Positions 1 through 12,209 of a stretch of DNA of 64,000 nucleotides are shown piece by piece (positions within the stretch are counted from its first letter, which is position 1; every line of letters begins with the position of its first letter). The stretch is taken from contig CAMQGK010000436.1 of assembly GCA_947000775.1 (NCBI GenBank), forward strand, positions 1,432,001 to 1,496,000, given 5' to 3'. The DNA comes from Pterois miles. Its lineage: Eukaryota; Chordata; Actinopteri; Perciformes; Scorpaenidae. The position numbers were made by a program, and so were the translations under genes. Under the pieces are notes generated by a model that was not told the origin of the DNA, made no database searches, and saw only the letters and a program-made list of their open reading frames with translations.

Positions 1-1343
1 GACAAATCCTAATGAATCCTAACAAATCCTGATGAATCCTGATGAATCCTAACGAATACTAATGAATCCTGACGAATCCTAACGAATCCTAACAAATCCT
101 GATGAATCCTAATGAATCCTGACGAATACTAATGAATCCTGACGAATCCTAACAAATCCTGACGAATCCTGACGAATCCTAATGAATCCTAACAAATCCT
201 GATGAATCCTGACGAATACTAATGAATCCTGACGAATCCTAACAAATCCTGACGAATCCTGACGAATCCTAACAAATCCTGATGAATCCTGATGAATCCT
301 AACGAATACTAATGAATCCTGACGAATCCTAACAAATCCTGACAAATCCTAATGAATCCTGATGAATCCTAACAAATCCTGACAAATCCTAACGAATCCT
401 GACAAATCCTGATGAATCCTGATGATTCCTAATGAATCCTGATGAATCCTGAAGAATCCTGACGAATCCTAACAAATCCTGACGAATCCTAACAAATCCT
501 GACGAATCCTAATTAATCCTAATGAATCCTGACGAATCCTAACGATTCCTGATGAATCCTAACAAATCCTGACGAATCCTAATGAATCCTGACAAATCCT
601 GATGAATCCTGATGATTCCTGATGAATCCTGACGAATCCTAACAAATCTTGACGAATCCTAACGAATCCTGACGAATCCTAACGATTCCTGATGAATCTT
701 GATGATTCCTGACGAATCCTGACGAATTTTAACGATTCCTGATGAATCCTGACGAATCCTGATGAATCCTAATGAATTCTGATGAATCCTAATGAATCTT
801 GATGAATCCTAATGAATCCTGATGAATCTTAATGAATCCTAACAAATCCTGACGAATCCTAACGAATCCCGACGAATCCTAAAGAATCCTGATGAATCCT
901 GGTGAATCCTGGTAAATCCTGACGAATCCTGATGAATCCTAACGAATCCTGATGAATCCTAATGAATTTTGATGAATCCTGACGAATACTAACGAATCCT
1001 GATGAGTCCTGATGAATCCTAATGAATCCTGATGAGTCCTGACGAATACTAACGAATCCTGATGAGTCCTGATGAATCCTAACGAATCCTGATGAATCCT
1101 GATGAGTCCTGATGAATCCTGATGAGTCCTGATGAATCCTGATGAGTCCTGACGAATACTAACGAATCCTGATGAATCCTGATGAATCCTGATGAGTCCT
1201 GATGAATCCTGATGAATCCTAACGAATCCTGATGAATCCTGATTAGTCCTGATGAGTCCTGATGAATCCTGATGAGTCCTGATGAATCCTGATGAATCCT
1301 AACGAATCCTGATGAATCCTGATTAGTCCTGATGAGTCCTGAG
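1..1343. repeat. 10-bp satellite array (GAYGAATCCT-like)
   Basis: Uninterrupted head-to-tail decamers of the type GACGAATCCT, AACAAATCCT and GATGAATCCT run from the first base to about 1343, roughly 134 units. The array is open on the left, so its true length is unknown. Units vary mainly at the first three positions. The right part, from about 990, is enriched in GATGAGTCCT variants, a sign of local homogenisation. A short minus-strand reading frame within it (109-345) only reflects the lack of stop codons in the unit. Confidence 0.97.
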
Positions 1344-1920
1344 GCCTGCTGCTGCTAGCACCATGGTTAGCAGCCGCCCGGTTGTCTCTCTCCACCTCCG
1401 TCGGGATGAGAGAGAGACGTCGACAGCGTCGGGCTGGATTTAAACCTTTAGTGTCGTACGGTAGCCGCGGTGCTGAACCGTCCCGGTTCCTACCAGAACA
1501 TCTCCACAGACCGAGCGCTGAGCGCGGGGCCAGTTTCCACCGTGTGGCGGGCTGACGCCGTTCTCCTCCGGGCTGCTGTTGGCGCTACACGCTGCTCTGA
1601 TGGACACTAACACACATGGAGGATAAGTTAACAACCCCGAACATGACTGTGACCAGCCAGCGGTACTGGTCCATACAGGAGCGCTGCTCGGTCCCACTTC
1701 AAGGACTCACTGGGACCAGCTGAAAGATGCTGATGTTAGAAAACACACATCTGTTGTGATCTGGATCACCTGATCGACACTCACTTCTTAAATATCTAAG
1801 TCTTTCCATACAACATACTGATATTATGGCCCCGCAGTAATCATGCTTTACCGTATCTTCACGACAGAGTGGATAACCAACCTGAAAGAGTACACGTCCA
1901 GGTAGGAGACATTATATACA
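1344..1920. other. Unique spacer, GC-richer than neighbours
   Basis: Non-repetitive sequence with several CpGs between 1360 and 1700. A minus-strand open frame (1440-1697, 85 codons) shows no recognisable domain. It could be an untranslated first exon or promoter-type sequence, but I see no splice-supported coding exon and no MOCS1 homology. Confidence 0.4.
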
Positions 1921-1922
1921 TA

Positions 1923-2131
1923 CACTCCTGATCAAAATCTTAAGACCAGTTAAAAAATTGCAAGAATTTACGTTTCGCACTGTTGTATCTTAAGAAGGTT
2001 CTAAGTAGAGTTTCAAAATGCAAAAAGAAGAAATGAGAGCAAGAGACTAAATGTTTTGAGCAGGCAATTTATTGAAAAGAACAATTTAACTAAAATAGGC
2101 TGTTCATCAGCTGATCAAAAGTTTAAGACCA
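1923..2131 (+). repeat. Left terminal inverted repeat of Tc1 element
   Basis: Pairs with 3253-3461. The outer direct-repeat motif begins near 1928 and the inner one near 2111, the two presumed transposase binding sites. Confidence 0.93.
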
Positions 2132-2180
2132 TAGCTCAAAAAAAACCCCTAAAACAGAAATTAAAGTCTCAAAAACAGAC

Positions 2181-3172
2181 TCAGTAATGAGTAGCTCCAC
2201 CATTATTGTTGATCACTTCAAAAATTGGTGTTGGCATGCTTGATGCGAGTGTTTCCAAAAGGCTTGTAGGAATGTTGCTCCAAGGGGTTGAAGATGGCTT
2301 CACGAAGGGCATCCACTGTCTATTTTTTCAAACTTCACTTGCCATCCATCCCCAAATGTTCTCAATTGGATTTAGATCAGGGGAACATGCAGGATGATCC
2401 AAAAGAGTGATGTTATTCTCCTGAAAAAACTCCTTTGTCAGACGGGCATTGTGAATTGCAGCATCGTCCTGCTGAAAAACCCAGTCATCAGCACACAGAC
2501 GAGGGCCCTCAGTCATGAGGGATGCCCGCTGCAACATCTCCACGTAGCCAGCTGCTGTTTGACGCCCTGCACAACCTGGAGCTCCATTGTTCCATTGAAG
2601 GAAAAAGCAGCCCAGATCATGATGGCGCCCCCTCCGCTGTGCCGTGTTGAAAACATCTCAGGTGGCATCTCCTTGTCATGCCAGTAGCGTTGGAAGCCAT
2701 CAGGACCATCAAGGTTAAATATTTTCTCATCAGAGAATAAAACTTTCTTCCAACTTTGAGCGTCCCATGTTTGGTGCTCCCTCGCAAAGGCCAAACGGGC
2801 AATTTTGTGGCGTTGAAGGAGACGTGGCCTTTGAAGACGTTTTTTGCTTTTGAAGCCGTTCCTTTGCAGATGCCGTCTGATGGTTATTGGGCTGCAGTCA
2901 GCACCAGTAATGGCCTTAATTTGGGATGAGGATCGTCCCGTGTCTTGACGGACAGCCGTTCGGATCCTCCGGCTCGGTGCCGGTGAGATTTTTTTGGGTC
3001 TACCACTTGATTTTTTTGTTCCATAAACCTCAGGATCTTTTAAGAAATGCAAAATGACTGTCTTACTGCGTCCAACCTCAGCAGCGATGGCACGCTGTGA
3101 GAGGCCTTGTCTATGCAGCTCAACAATCCTGCCACGTTTGAAGGCAGTGAGTTTTTTTGCTTTTCCCATCAA
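2181..3172 (-). pseudogene. Tc1-like transposase, frameshifted
   Basis: Cut-and-paste transposase of the Tc1 group, read leftwards from the ATG at 3172. The N-terminal part carries paired-like helix-turn-helix segments (SQRAIAAEVGRS, then TIRRHLQRNG) joined by a GRPKK hook. The DDE catalytic triad is visible: D in FSDEKIF, D in VFQQDDAAIH and E in SPDLNPIENIW, with 34 residues between the last two (DD34E). Two lesions break it: a frameshift near 2558-2568 and an in-frame TGA at about 2328, after which homology continues to a stop at 2181-2183. This copy cannot make full-length protein; its ends could still be mobilised in trans. Confidence 0.93.
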
Positions 3173-3252
3173 GAGGTCTTGACAGTGTGATTACTTGACA
3201 GAAAATGACATGGAATCCAAATTTTTGTACAGATTTGGGCTTTTAAAGGATG

Positions 3253-3461
3253 TGGTCTTAAACTTTTGATCAGCTGATGAACAGCCTATTTCAGTTAAAT
3301 TGTTCTTTTCAATAAATTGCCTGCTCAAAACATTTGGTCTCTTGTTCCCATTTCTTCTTTTTGCATTTTGAAACTGTACTTAGAACCTTCTTAAGATACA
3401 ACAGTGCAAAATGCAAATTCTTGCAATTTTTTAACTGGTCTTAAGATTTTGATCAGGAGTG
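3253..3461 (-). repeat. Right terminal inverted repeat of Tc1 element
   Basis: Reverse complement of 1923-2131 with a handful of differences; ends directly at the TA at 3462-3463. Confidence 0.93.
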
Positions 3462-3729
3462 TATATATGTACACACACATGTCCATATCTGTACGTATTA
3501 TATAGTGTTGTCATTGTGGTGGCAAAGCAGTGTTGTACAGCTTGTTCAGGACCAGAATCAACTGTAAGACCTGATATGCTTTGTTCTGTATGATAACATA
3601 ACAGTTATGAGCCTTAACTCTAGACATTATGATTTCAAATGTTTTTTGAAATAAAATAAAGTGTAATACTCAGCAGTGCTTGTATGTGTAGGTGATACCA
3701 CCATCTCTTTTCTCATGTTACTTTCATTT

Positions 3730-6700
3730 CACTGCTGGAATCCAGCGTCCTCCAGACTGCAGATTATAGTAATAATAATACTAATAATAAATAATAATCA
3801 CTGCTGGAATCCAGCTAATAATAAATAATAATCACTGCTGGAATCCAGCGTCCTCCAGACTGCAGATTATAGTAATAATAATACTAATAATAAATAATAA
3901 TCACTGCCGGAATCCAGCGTCCTCCAGACTGCAGATTATAGTAATAATAATACTAATAATAAATAATAATCACTGCCGGAATCCAGCGTCCTCCAGACTG
4001 CAGATTATAGTAATAATAATACTAATAATAAATAATAATCACTGCTGGAATCCAGCGTCCTCCAGACTGCAGATTATAGTCATAATAATACTAATAATAA
4101 ATAATAATCACTGCTGGAATCCAGCGTCCTCCAGACTGCAGATTATAGTAATAATAATACTAATAATAAATAATAATCACTGCTGAAATCCAGCGTCCTC
4201 CAGACTGCAGATTATAGTAATAATAATAATACTAATAATAAATAATAATCACTGCTGGAATCCAGCTAATAATAAATAATAATCACTGCTGGAATCCAGC
4301 GTCCTCCAGACTGCAGATTATAGTAATAATAATACTAATAATAAATAATAATCACTGCTGGAATCCAGCTAATAATAAATAATAATCACTGCTGGAATCC
4401 AGCGTCCTCCAGACTGCAGATTATAGTAATAATAATACTAATAATAAATAATAATCACTGCTGGAATCCAGCGTCCTCCAGACGGCAGATTATAGTAATA
4501 ATAATACTAATAATAAATAATAATCACTGCTGAAATCCAGCGTCCTCCAGACTGCAGATTATAGTAATAATAACACTAATAATAAATAATAATCACTGCT
4601 GGAATCCAGCGTCCTCCAGACTGCAGATTATAGTAATAATAATACTAATAATAAATAATAATCACTGCTGGAATCCAGCGTCCTCCAGACTGCAGATTAT
4701 AGTAATAATAATACTAATAATAAATAATAATCACTGCTGGAATCCAGCGTCCTCCAGACTGCAGATTATAGTAATAATAATACTAATAATAAATAATAAT
4801 CACTGCTGGAATCCAGCATCCTCCAGACTGCAGATTATAGTAATAATAATACTAATAATAAATAATAATCACTGCTGGAATCCAGCGTCCTCCAGACTGC
4901 AGATTATAGTAATAATAATACTAATAATAAATAATAATCACTGCTGGAATCCAGCGTCCTCCAGACTGCAGATTATAGTAATAATAATACTAATAATAAA
5001 TAATAATCACTGCTGGAATCCAGCGTCCTCCAGACTGCAGATTATAGTAATAATAATACTAATAATAAATAATAATCACTGCTGGAATCCAGCGTCCTCC
5101 AGACTGCAGATTATAGTCATAATAATACTAATAATAAATAATAATCACTGCTGGAATCCAGCGTCCTCCAGACTGCAGATTATAGTAATAATAATACTAA
5201 TAATAAATAATAATCACTGCTGAAATCCAGCGTCCTCCAGACTGCAGATTATAGTAATAATAATAATACTAATAATAAATAATAATCACTGCTGGAATCC
5301 AGCTAATAATAAATAATAATCACTGCTGGAATCCAGCGTCCTCCAGACTGCAGATTATAGTAATAATAATACTAATAATAAATAATAATCACTGCTGGAA
5401 TCCAGCTAATAATAAATAATAATCACTGCTGGAATCCAGCGTCCTCCAGACTGCAGATTATAGTAATAATAACACTAATAATAAATAATAATCACTGCTG
5501 GAATCCAGCGTCCTCCAGACTGCAGATTATAGTAATAATAATACTAATAATAAATAATAATCACTGCTGGAATCCAGCGTCCTCCAGACTGCAGATTATA
5601 GTAATAATAATACTAATAATAAATAATAATCACTGCTGGAATCCAGCGTCCTCCAGACTGCAGATTATAGTAATAATAATACTAATAATAAATAATAATC
5701 ACTGCTGGAATCCAGCGTCCTCCAGACTGCAGATTATAGTAATAATAATACTAATAATAAATAATAATCACTGCTGGAATCCAGCGTCCTCCAGACTGCA
5801 GATTATAGTAATAATAATACTAATAATAAATAATAATCACTGCTGGAATCCAGCATCCTCCAGACTGCAGATTATAGTAATAATAATACTAATAATAAAT
5901 AATAATCACTGCTGGAATCCAGCGTCCTCCAGACTGCAGATTATAGTAATAATAATACTAATAATAAATAATAATCACTGCTGGAATCCAGCGTCCTCCA
6001 GACTGCAGATTATAGTAATAATAATACTAATAATAAATAATAATCACTGCTGGAATCCAGCGTCCTCCAGACTGCAGATTACAGTAATAATAATACTAAT
6101 AATAAATAATAATCACTGCTGGAATCCAGCGTCCTCCAGACTGCAGATTATAGTAATAATAATACTAATAATAAATAATAATCACTGCTGGAATCCAGCG
6201 TCCTCCAGACTGCAGATTATAGTAATAATAATACTAATAATAAATAATAATCACTGCTGGAATCCAGCGTCCTCCAGACTGCAGATTATAGTAATAATAA
6301 TACTAATAATAAATAATAATCACTGCTGGAATCCAGCGTCCTCCAGACGGCAGATTATAGTAATAATAATACTAATAATAAATAATAATCACTGCTGGAA
6401 TCCAGCGTCCTCCAGACTGCAGATTATAGTAATAATAATACTAATAATAAATAATAATCACTGCTGGAATCCAGCGTCCTCCAGACTGCAGATTATAGTA
6501 ATAATAATACTAATAATAAATAATAATCACTGCTGGAATCCAGCGTCCTCCAGACTGCAGATTATAGTAATAATAATACTAATAATAAATAATAATCACT
6601 GCTGGAATCCAGCGTCCTCCAGACTGCAGATTATAGTAATAATAATACTAATAATAAATAATAATCACTGCTGGAATCCAGCGTCCTCCAGACTGCAGAT

Positions 6701-7249
6701 TATAGTAATAATAATACTAATAATAAATAATAATCACTGCTGGAATCCAGCGTCCTCCAGACTGCAGATTATAGTAATAATAATACTAATAATAAATAAT
6801 AATCACTGCTGGAATCCAGCGTCCTCCAGACTGCAGATTATAGTAATAATAATACTAATAATAAATAATAATCACTGCTGAAATCCAGCGTCCTCCAGAC
6901 GGCAGATTATAGTAATAATAATACTAATAATAAATAATAATCACTGCTGGAATCCAGCGTCCTCCAGACTGCAGATTATAGTAATAATAATACTAATAAT
7001 AAATAATAATCACTGCTGGAATCCAGCGTCCTCCAGACTGCAGATTATAGTAATAATAATACTAATAATAAATAATAATCACTGCTGGAATCCAGCGTCC
7101 TCCAGACTGCAGATTATAGTAATAATAATACTAATAATAAATAATAATCACTGCTGGAATCCAGCGTCCTCCAGACTGCAGATTATAGTAATAATAATAC
7201 TAATAATAAATAATAATCACTGCTGGAATCCAGCGTCCTCCAGACTGCA
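3730..7249. repeat. 69-bp satellite array
   Basis: About 51 head-to-tail units of 69 bp. Each joins a GC-balanced half (CACTGCTGGAATCCAGCG..CTGCAG) to an (AAT)n-rich half. Within the unit CTGGAATCCAG is a palindrome. Shortened 34-bp units that lack the middle occur near 3803, 4257, 4363, 5293 and 5399. Marker variants such as CTGAAATCC, GTCATAAT and CAGCATCC recur about 1,037 bp apart, indicating a higher-order duplication. The array lies downstream of the known MOCS1 exons, probably inside an intron of that gene. Confidence 0.97.
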
Positions 7250-7287
7250 TCAGGCTGCAGGTCTCTGGCTATAAACCTCCCGATGCT

Positions 7288-7611
7288 TTAGTTGTGTAGT
7301 TTGCTCTGAGTCTGCATGTAGAGGCTGATTAACGCTGCTGGGAGAAGGAGTCGCTCTTTCCTCCCCGACTCTCTCCTCCTATCAACGGACACACCGGAGT
7401 GATGTCTCCATAAATCATTGATCATATTGGAAGTATTGCTGCTAGTATTAGCCACACGTGTTGCACAGCGCTGACACACGGTCGACGTTTTATCCTCCAC
7501 TTTTTTCCCGTCGCCGTCGTACGTAACACCAAATCCATAACGCTCCCACACAGCAGAGAGAAACGCCGCCGGTGGATCCTCTACCTGAACTTTATCGTGT
7601 CCTCTCTCCAT
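7288..7611 (-). CDS. BED-type zinc-finger protein fragment (ZBED/hAT-like)
   Basis: A 107-codon frame from the ATG at 7611 to a stop at 7288-7290. Residues about 18-70 resemble a BED zinc finger as found at the N-terminus of ZBED1-like proteins and hAT transposases: a VWERYGF segment, then a CQRC pair, then an NTSNMIN..RHH segment. The first expected zinc-binding histidine of the distal pair appears replaced by aspartate (NDLWRHH), so the finger may be defective. No transposase body follows, because the 69-bp satellite begins 40 bp beyond the stop. It may be a decayed hAT fragment or a first exon of a ZBED-like gene. A MOCS1 role is unlikely. Confidence 0.5.
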   Translation of the reverse strand: MERGHDKVQVEDPPAAFLSAVWERYGFGVTYDGDGKKVEDKTSTVCQRCATRVANTSSNTSNMINDLWRHHSGVSVDRRRESGRKERLLLPAALISLYMQTQSKLHN

Positions 7612-7745
7612 TTCCTGAACCAATCACAGCCAGACTCTGCTCTTTATCAATGTCTCTGAGAAGGAAGGAGGCGGGGCCACGCCTCATCAACGCCTCCTAT
7701 CTTTGGAGGTAAAACACATCTGGCAGAAATTGAGCCAATCACAAC
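7612..7745 (-). promoter_or_regulatory. Possible promoter with two CCAAT motifs and a GC box
   Basis: Just upstream of the BED reading frame lie CCAAT at 7620-7624 and 7735-7739 and a GCGGGGCC box at 7671-7678. This spacing is common in TATA-less vertebrate promoters. No experimental mark is available; this is inference from motif clustering. Confidence 0.3.
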
Positions 7746-8329
7746 GCAGGACCTCAGCTTCAGTTACACTGTCCATGTTACACCTCCTAATCCTGTCCAC
7801 CGTGTCCCAGCCTCTTTCCATAGGCCTGGATTTCTAGTGGGACAATAAACGAGATGAAAAAAATACACAATCGGCCGCAGAACCTATTTCAGATGAACCG
7901 AATGGTACAAACATGACCTGAACCAGGACTAGAGAACTGACTGGAACTGTGCCCGTCCCCAATGAGACGTGAAAGTGGTCGGACACCAGTGAAATGTAAA
8001 AAGTGTGTACAAAAGCAAAACAGCATTTCTATCTTTTTGTCATACTGTTCTGTGATATACCATAAATATATAACTGTTCACTTACTGATTTATGAGACCT
8101 TTTTTACCTGGCTGCTTCCCAGAGGACCATTCAGTGAGCAATGGACATAAATGAAAGTTAGAAAAATTCAGCACACAGATCCTGAGACCCATTTCAAGCT
8201 TTTTCCTGTCAAAGATCCAACATGGAGTCCAGCAGACCACAGACCATGGATGTAGAGGAGGTGGTGTCCTGTGCTGTTAGTAAATAGCCTATAACTCTTC
8301 TCTAACATTAAATCCTGCTGATGTCCTGC
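7746..8329. other. Unassigned spacer
   Basis: No convincing exon, repeat family or RNA gene seen. The short plus-strand frame at 7962-8150 has no recognisable domain. Confidence 0.4.
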
Positions 8330-8639
8330 TACTAGCTCTGCTAGCTACTAGCTCTGCTAGTTACCAGCTCTGCTAGCTACCAGCTCTGCTAGCTACCAGC
8401 TCTGCTAGCTGCCAGCTCTGCTAGCTACCAGCTCTGCCAGCTACCAGCTCTGCCAGCTACCAGCTCTGCTAGTTACCAGCTCTGCTAGCTACCAGCTCTG
8501 CTAGCTGCCAGCTCTGCTAGCTACCAGCTCTGCTAGCTACCAGCTCTGCTAGCTGCTAGCTCTGCTAGCTGCTAGCTCTGCCAGCTACGAGCTCTGCCAG
8601 CTGCTAGCTCTGATAGCTACTAGCTCTGCTAGCTACCAG
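8330..8639. repeat. 16-bp minisatellite
   Basis: About 19 imperfect units of AGCTCTGCTAGCTACC and close variants. The unit contains overlapping AGCT and GCTAGC palindromes, so long stretches can self-pair. Confidence 0.93.
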
Positions 8640-9697
8640 CCGATAGCCGGCTGTTTGTGAACAGAGATGTTAATCCAGGCTGACAGCAGACAGCTCATGG
8701 GGGGATCATTAGGTAATACAGACAGTAGATCCATTATTGCAGCCACATCCAGCTGGCAGGAAGCTGGTAGAAGCAGAGATGTCTATGAGCTGCAGGGCGG
8801 AGCAGTCTGAGGGTCTGATGCATGTTCATTATAACCAGGAAATAACTCTGGATTCAGCTGTTATGATCTGAGTGAGGGCTGCTCTGGAAACACTGATTTA
8901 TCCCCTGATTTACAGACATCCATGGTCACAGACTCATCAGCATTTTACAGTCCAGACGGCAGTGCTGTTGTCAAAAAGCAGCAGAATTTCATCTCTCTGC
9001 TTTAGTAGTCTTTGGTTGGGTTGGAGATGTGTGTGCATCATGCTAGCAGTAGCTAATGTAGCCTCCAGCAGAGACGAGCAGCTGGTACAGATACAGCAGG
9101 TCAGGCCTGGTTACCGTTTCCACTTCATGCCAGTTATTCACGCCAGTCCACGGGATCATGTTAGGTCACAGTGGGGCTGTCACATGACGGAGATCACTGC
9201 TGCTCTTTAGTGGGCTGCTGGAAGCCCATGATCTCTTTCTGAACAGATATTACCCACTGGTCACACTGGTCACACTGGTCACACCGCATTGCTTTGTTCA
9301 TGGTCTGCTTTAATGTTGCTCAAACTCGCACTGTTGTCAGAGTGAGGCTGTAATAACGCACAAAACAGGCTATGAAATCATAATCATTGGACTGAGCACA
9401 TGGCAGCGGTGGACCAAATCACGTTCCCTTCAGCCAGTCAGTCTTAACCTGAAGGCATGCGTGGAGAACCTGTCCCGCTCCTCTCATGTCACTGAGAGAA
9501 CGCCAGTCTAGTCAGCGGGGTAGGACTTCGATCCCTGATACCAATCATTGAACGAGACTGTCCGACTTCCTGTTCCTCACAGCTTGGTAGAAGAGTTGAA
9601 ACTACTCAGAGCAGCTTAGCATGTCCTGGCTTCAGGGTTTACTGTGACAGACAGAGTGCCAGCTGAAATGACCTCCCACCATCAGCTCACTCCTTAC
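8640..9697. other. Probable MOCS1 intron 3, 5' part
   Basis: Starts (on the minus strand) at the splice donor next to 9698. I found no further MOCS1 exon here or anywhere to the left in the window, so this intron appears to exceed 9.6 kb. The plus-strand frame 8872-9210 matches nothing I recognise. Confidence 0.45.
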
Positions 9698-9865
9698 CGA
9701 TGATATCCAGCACATCAGGCCTGATGAGCGGCTCTCCTCCCGTCAGGCGGATCTTCTCCACCCCCTCGTGGACGAAGAGGCGAGCCAGGGTCAGGACCTC
9801 CGAGGTGGACAGCAGCTGGCCTCGCGGCGTGAGCCTCACCCCGTCCTCCGGCATGCAGTACTGAC
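9698..9865 (-). CDS. mocs1: MOCS1 coding exon 3 (radical SAM core)
   Basis: Internal 168-bp exon bordered by an acceptor (..CATTTTCAG) and a donor (GTAAGG). It begins with GT, the last two bases of a cysteine codon split from exon 2, and encodes 55 further whole codons. QYCMPE completes the CxxxCxxC radical SAM cluster, and KIRLTGGEPLIRPD is the conserved glycine-rich S-adenosylmethionine-binding segment. MOCS1A is the mitochondrial MoaA-type enzyme that converts GTP to the 3',8-cyclo-GTP intermediate, the first step of molybdenum cofactor synthesis. Exon phase fits exon 2 exactly. Later exons are not in this window. Confidence 0.95.
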
Positions 9866-10144
9866 CTGAAAATGAGAGGAGAGCTGCTTTTATCCCACAT
9901 TATCACAAGTTCACATATTGTCCAGTAAGTGGGGCTCTGGTGAGAGAGGAAGTCTTCAGGGTGGAGCTGCTACAGAGGAGGGTCTACTTAGATCATCAGC
10001 TTCTAAGATAAGATAATATTAAGACAGCTCTACGTCCTGTACAGACTGTACAGCCCCCTTATTATTAGGACTGCATCCTCCCATTTTACCCCCAGCGTGG
10101 CAAACACGACATACGTTACAGGAAAACCTTCACGGCTAAAGCTG

Positions 10145-11660
10145 CACGCTAACTCTGTCATGATGGTGAGCTAGGGACAGTGAACGCAGCACCGTGGTTG
10201 TTAACGCTACCTGACGGTGAGCTAGGGACAGTGAACGCAGCACTGTGGTTAACGCTACCTGGTGGTGAGCTAGGGACAGTGAACGCAGCACCGTGGTTAA
10301 CACTACCTGACGGTGAGCTAGGGACAGTGAACGCAGCACCGTAGTTAACACTACCTGACGGTGAGCTAGGGACAGTGAACGCAGCACAGTGGTTGTTAAC
10401 GTTACCTGGTGGTGAGCTAGGGACAGTGAACGCAGCACCGTGGTTGTTAACGCTACCTGACGGTGAGCTAGGGACAGTGAACGCAGCACTGTGGTTAACG
10501 CTACCTGGTGGTGAGCTAGGGACAGTGAACGCAGCACCGTGGTTGTTAACGTTACCTGACGGTGAGCTTGAGACAGTGAACGCAGCACCGTAGTTAACGC
10601 TACCTGACGGTGAGCTAGGGACAGTGAACGCAGCACCGTGGTTAACACTACCTGACGGTGAGCTAGGGACAGTGAACGCAGCACCGTAGTTAACACTACC
10701 TGACGGTGAGCTAGGGACAGTGAACGCAGCACCGTGGTTGTTAACGCTACCTAACGGTGAGCTAGGGGCAGTGAACGCAGCACCGTGGTTGTTAACGCTA
10801 CCTGACGGTGAGCTAGGGACAGTGAACGCAGCACCGTGGTTGTTAACGCTACATGACGGTGAGCTAGGGGCAGTGAACGCAGCACCATGGTTGTTAACGC
10901 TACCTGACGGTGAGCTAGGGACAGTGAACGCAGCACAGTGGTTGTTAACGCTACCTGACGGTGAGCTAGGGACAGTGAACGCAGCACCGTGGTTGTTAAC
11001 GCTACCTGACGGTGAGCTAGGGACAGTGAACGCAGCACCGTGGTTGTTAACGCTACCTGACGGTGAGCTAGGGACAGTGAACGTAGCACCGTGGTTGTTA
11101 ACGCTACCTGACGGTGAGCTAGGGACAGTGAACGCAGCACCGTGGTTGTTAATGCTACCTGATGGTGAGAGCACCGTGGTTGTTAACGCTACCTGACGGT
11201 GAGCTAGGGACAGTGAACGCAGCACCGTGGTTGTTAACGCTACCTGACGGTGACCTAGGGACAGTGAACGCAGCACCGTGGTTGTTAACGCTACCTGACG
11301 GTGAGCTAGGAACAGTGAACGCAGCACCGTAGTTAACACTACCTGACGGTGAGCTTGAGACAGTGAACGCAGCACCGTGGTTGTTAACGCTACCTGACGG
11401 TGAGCTAGGGACAGTGAACGCAGCACCGTGGTTGTTAACGCTACCTGACGGTGACCTAGGGACAGTGAACGCAGCACCGTGGTTGTTAACGCTACCTGAC
11501 GGTGAGCTAGGGACAGTGAACGCAGCACCGTGGTTGTTAACGCTACCTGGTGGTGAGCTAGGGACAGTGAACGCAGCACCGTGGTTGTTAAACGCTACCT
11601 GACGGTGAGCTAGGGACAGTGAACGCAGCACCGTGGCTGCCAACGCTCTTGGATGGTGAA
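10145..11660. repeat. 51-bp minisatellite in MOCS1 intron 2
   Basis: About 30 units of 51 bp (GTGAGCTAGGGACAGTGAAC then GCAGCACCGTGGTTGTTAAC then GCTACCTGACG), with 48-bp variants lacking one TTG. As most unit lengths are multiples of three and stops are rare, long frames stay open on both strands. They have no coding support and sit inside an intron. The unit is related to the minisatellite at 42.8-43.25 kb. Confidence 0.96.
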
Positions 11661-11664
11661 CTAA

Positions 11665-12209
11665 CACTCTAAAATGTGCAGTTTTATCAGATTGTTCATT
11701 TCTCAACCAGAAGCCGTCTCCAAAGGCGTTTCCCAGAATTTGGCAGTACATCCGACTGGCCTCACAACTGCAGACCACATGTAACCAGACCAGCCCAGGA
11801 CCTCCACATCCTGCATCTTCACCTGCTGGATGGTCTGAGACCAGCCACCCGGACAGCTGATGCAACAATCGGTTTGCAGAACCGAAGGATTTCTGCACTA
11901 ACTGTCAGAAACCGTCTCAGGGAAGCTCGGCTGCACATTTTAGAGTGGACTCTTATTGTGACAGTCTAAGGCTCACCTGAGCAGTGATCCTGCTGTCTGA
12001 TCAGCATCTTGATCTGCCACCTGAGAGGTGGATGGATCATTTCACCAAAGGAGAAGTGATCACTAACACTGATTTAGACAAATTAGTGATCAATATCTGA
12101 GAGAAACAGGCCTTTAGTGGACGTAGAAGAAGTCTGAGATCTTTGACTTGAGCTCATAAAAAATGGGAACAAAAACAAAAGTTTTGCATTCATATTTTTG
12201 TTCAGCGTA
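11665..12209 (+). mobile_element. Internally deleted Tc1/mariner-like element
   Basis: The right terminal region (to CATATTTTTGTTCAGCGTA at 12209) and a fragment of an N-terminal transposase region (about 11690-11935, paired-like DNA-binding part) match a Tc1/mariner-type family that I recognise as abundant in fish. The left terminus and the whole catalytic region are missing, and the fragment passes directly into the right end. The left border (11665) abuts the degenerate last unit of the 51-bp minisatellite. Non-autonomous and inactive as it stands. Confidence 0.7.

Larger units (their letters stand above)
1923..3461 (-). mobile_element. Tc1-like DNA transposon with long IR/DR ends
   Basis: A complete 1,539-bp Tc1/mariner element flanked by TA dinucleotides at 1921-1922 and 3462-3463, the expected target duplication. 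Its ends are about 209-bp inverted repeats that differ by only a few substitutions. Each repeat holds an outer and an inner copy of a CTGATCAAAA..TTAAGACC motif, the IR/DR arrangement known from Sleeping Beauty-type elements, where the motif binds transposase. The similarity of the ends argues for fairly recent insertion, although the transposase is broken. Confidence 0.95.

Noticed and set aside
3730..7249. Regularly spaced repeats resembling a CRISPR array
   Set aside because: Repeat and would-be spacer are both the same in every unit, so it is an ordinary tandem satellite; the DNA is eukaryotic.
10136..11898. Long open frames on both strands (LRSLSLAHRQV, NAAPWLLTLPDGEL, GAAFTVPSS)
   Set aside because: Caused by 51-bp units inside a MOCS1 intron; no conserved domain or splice context.
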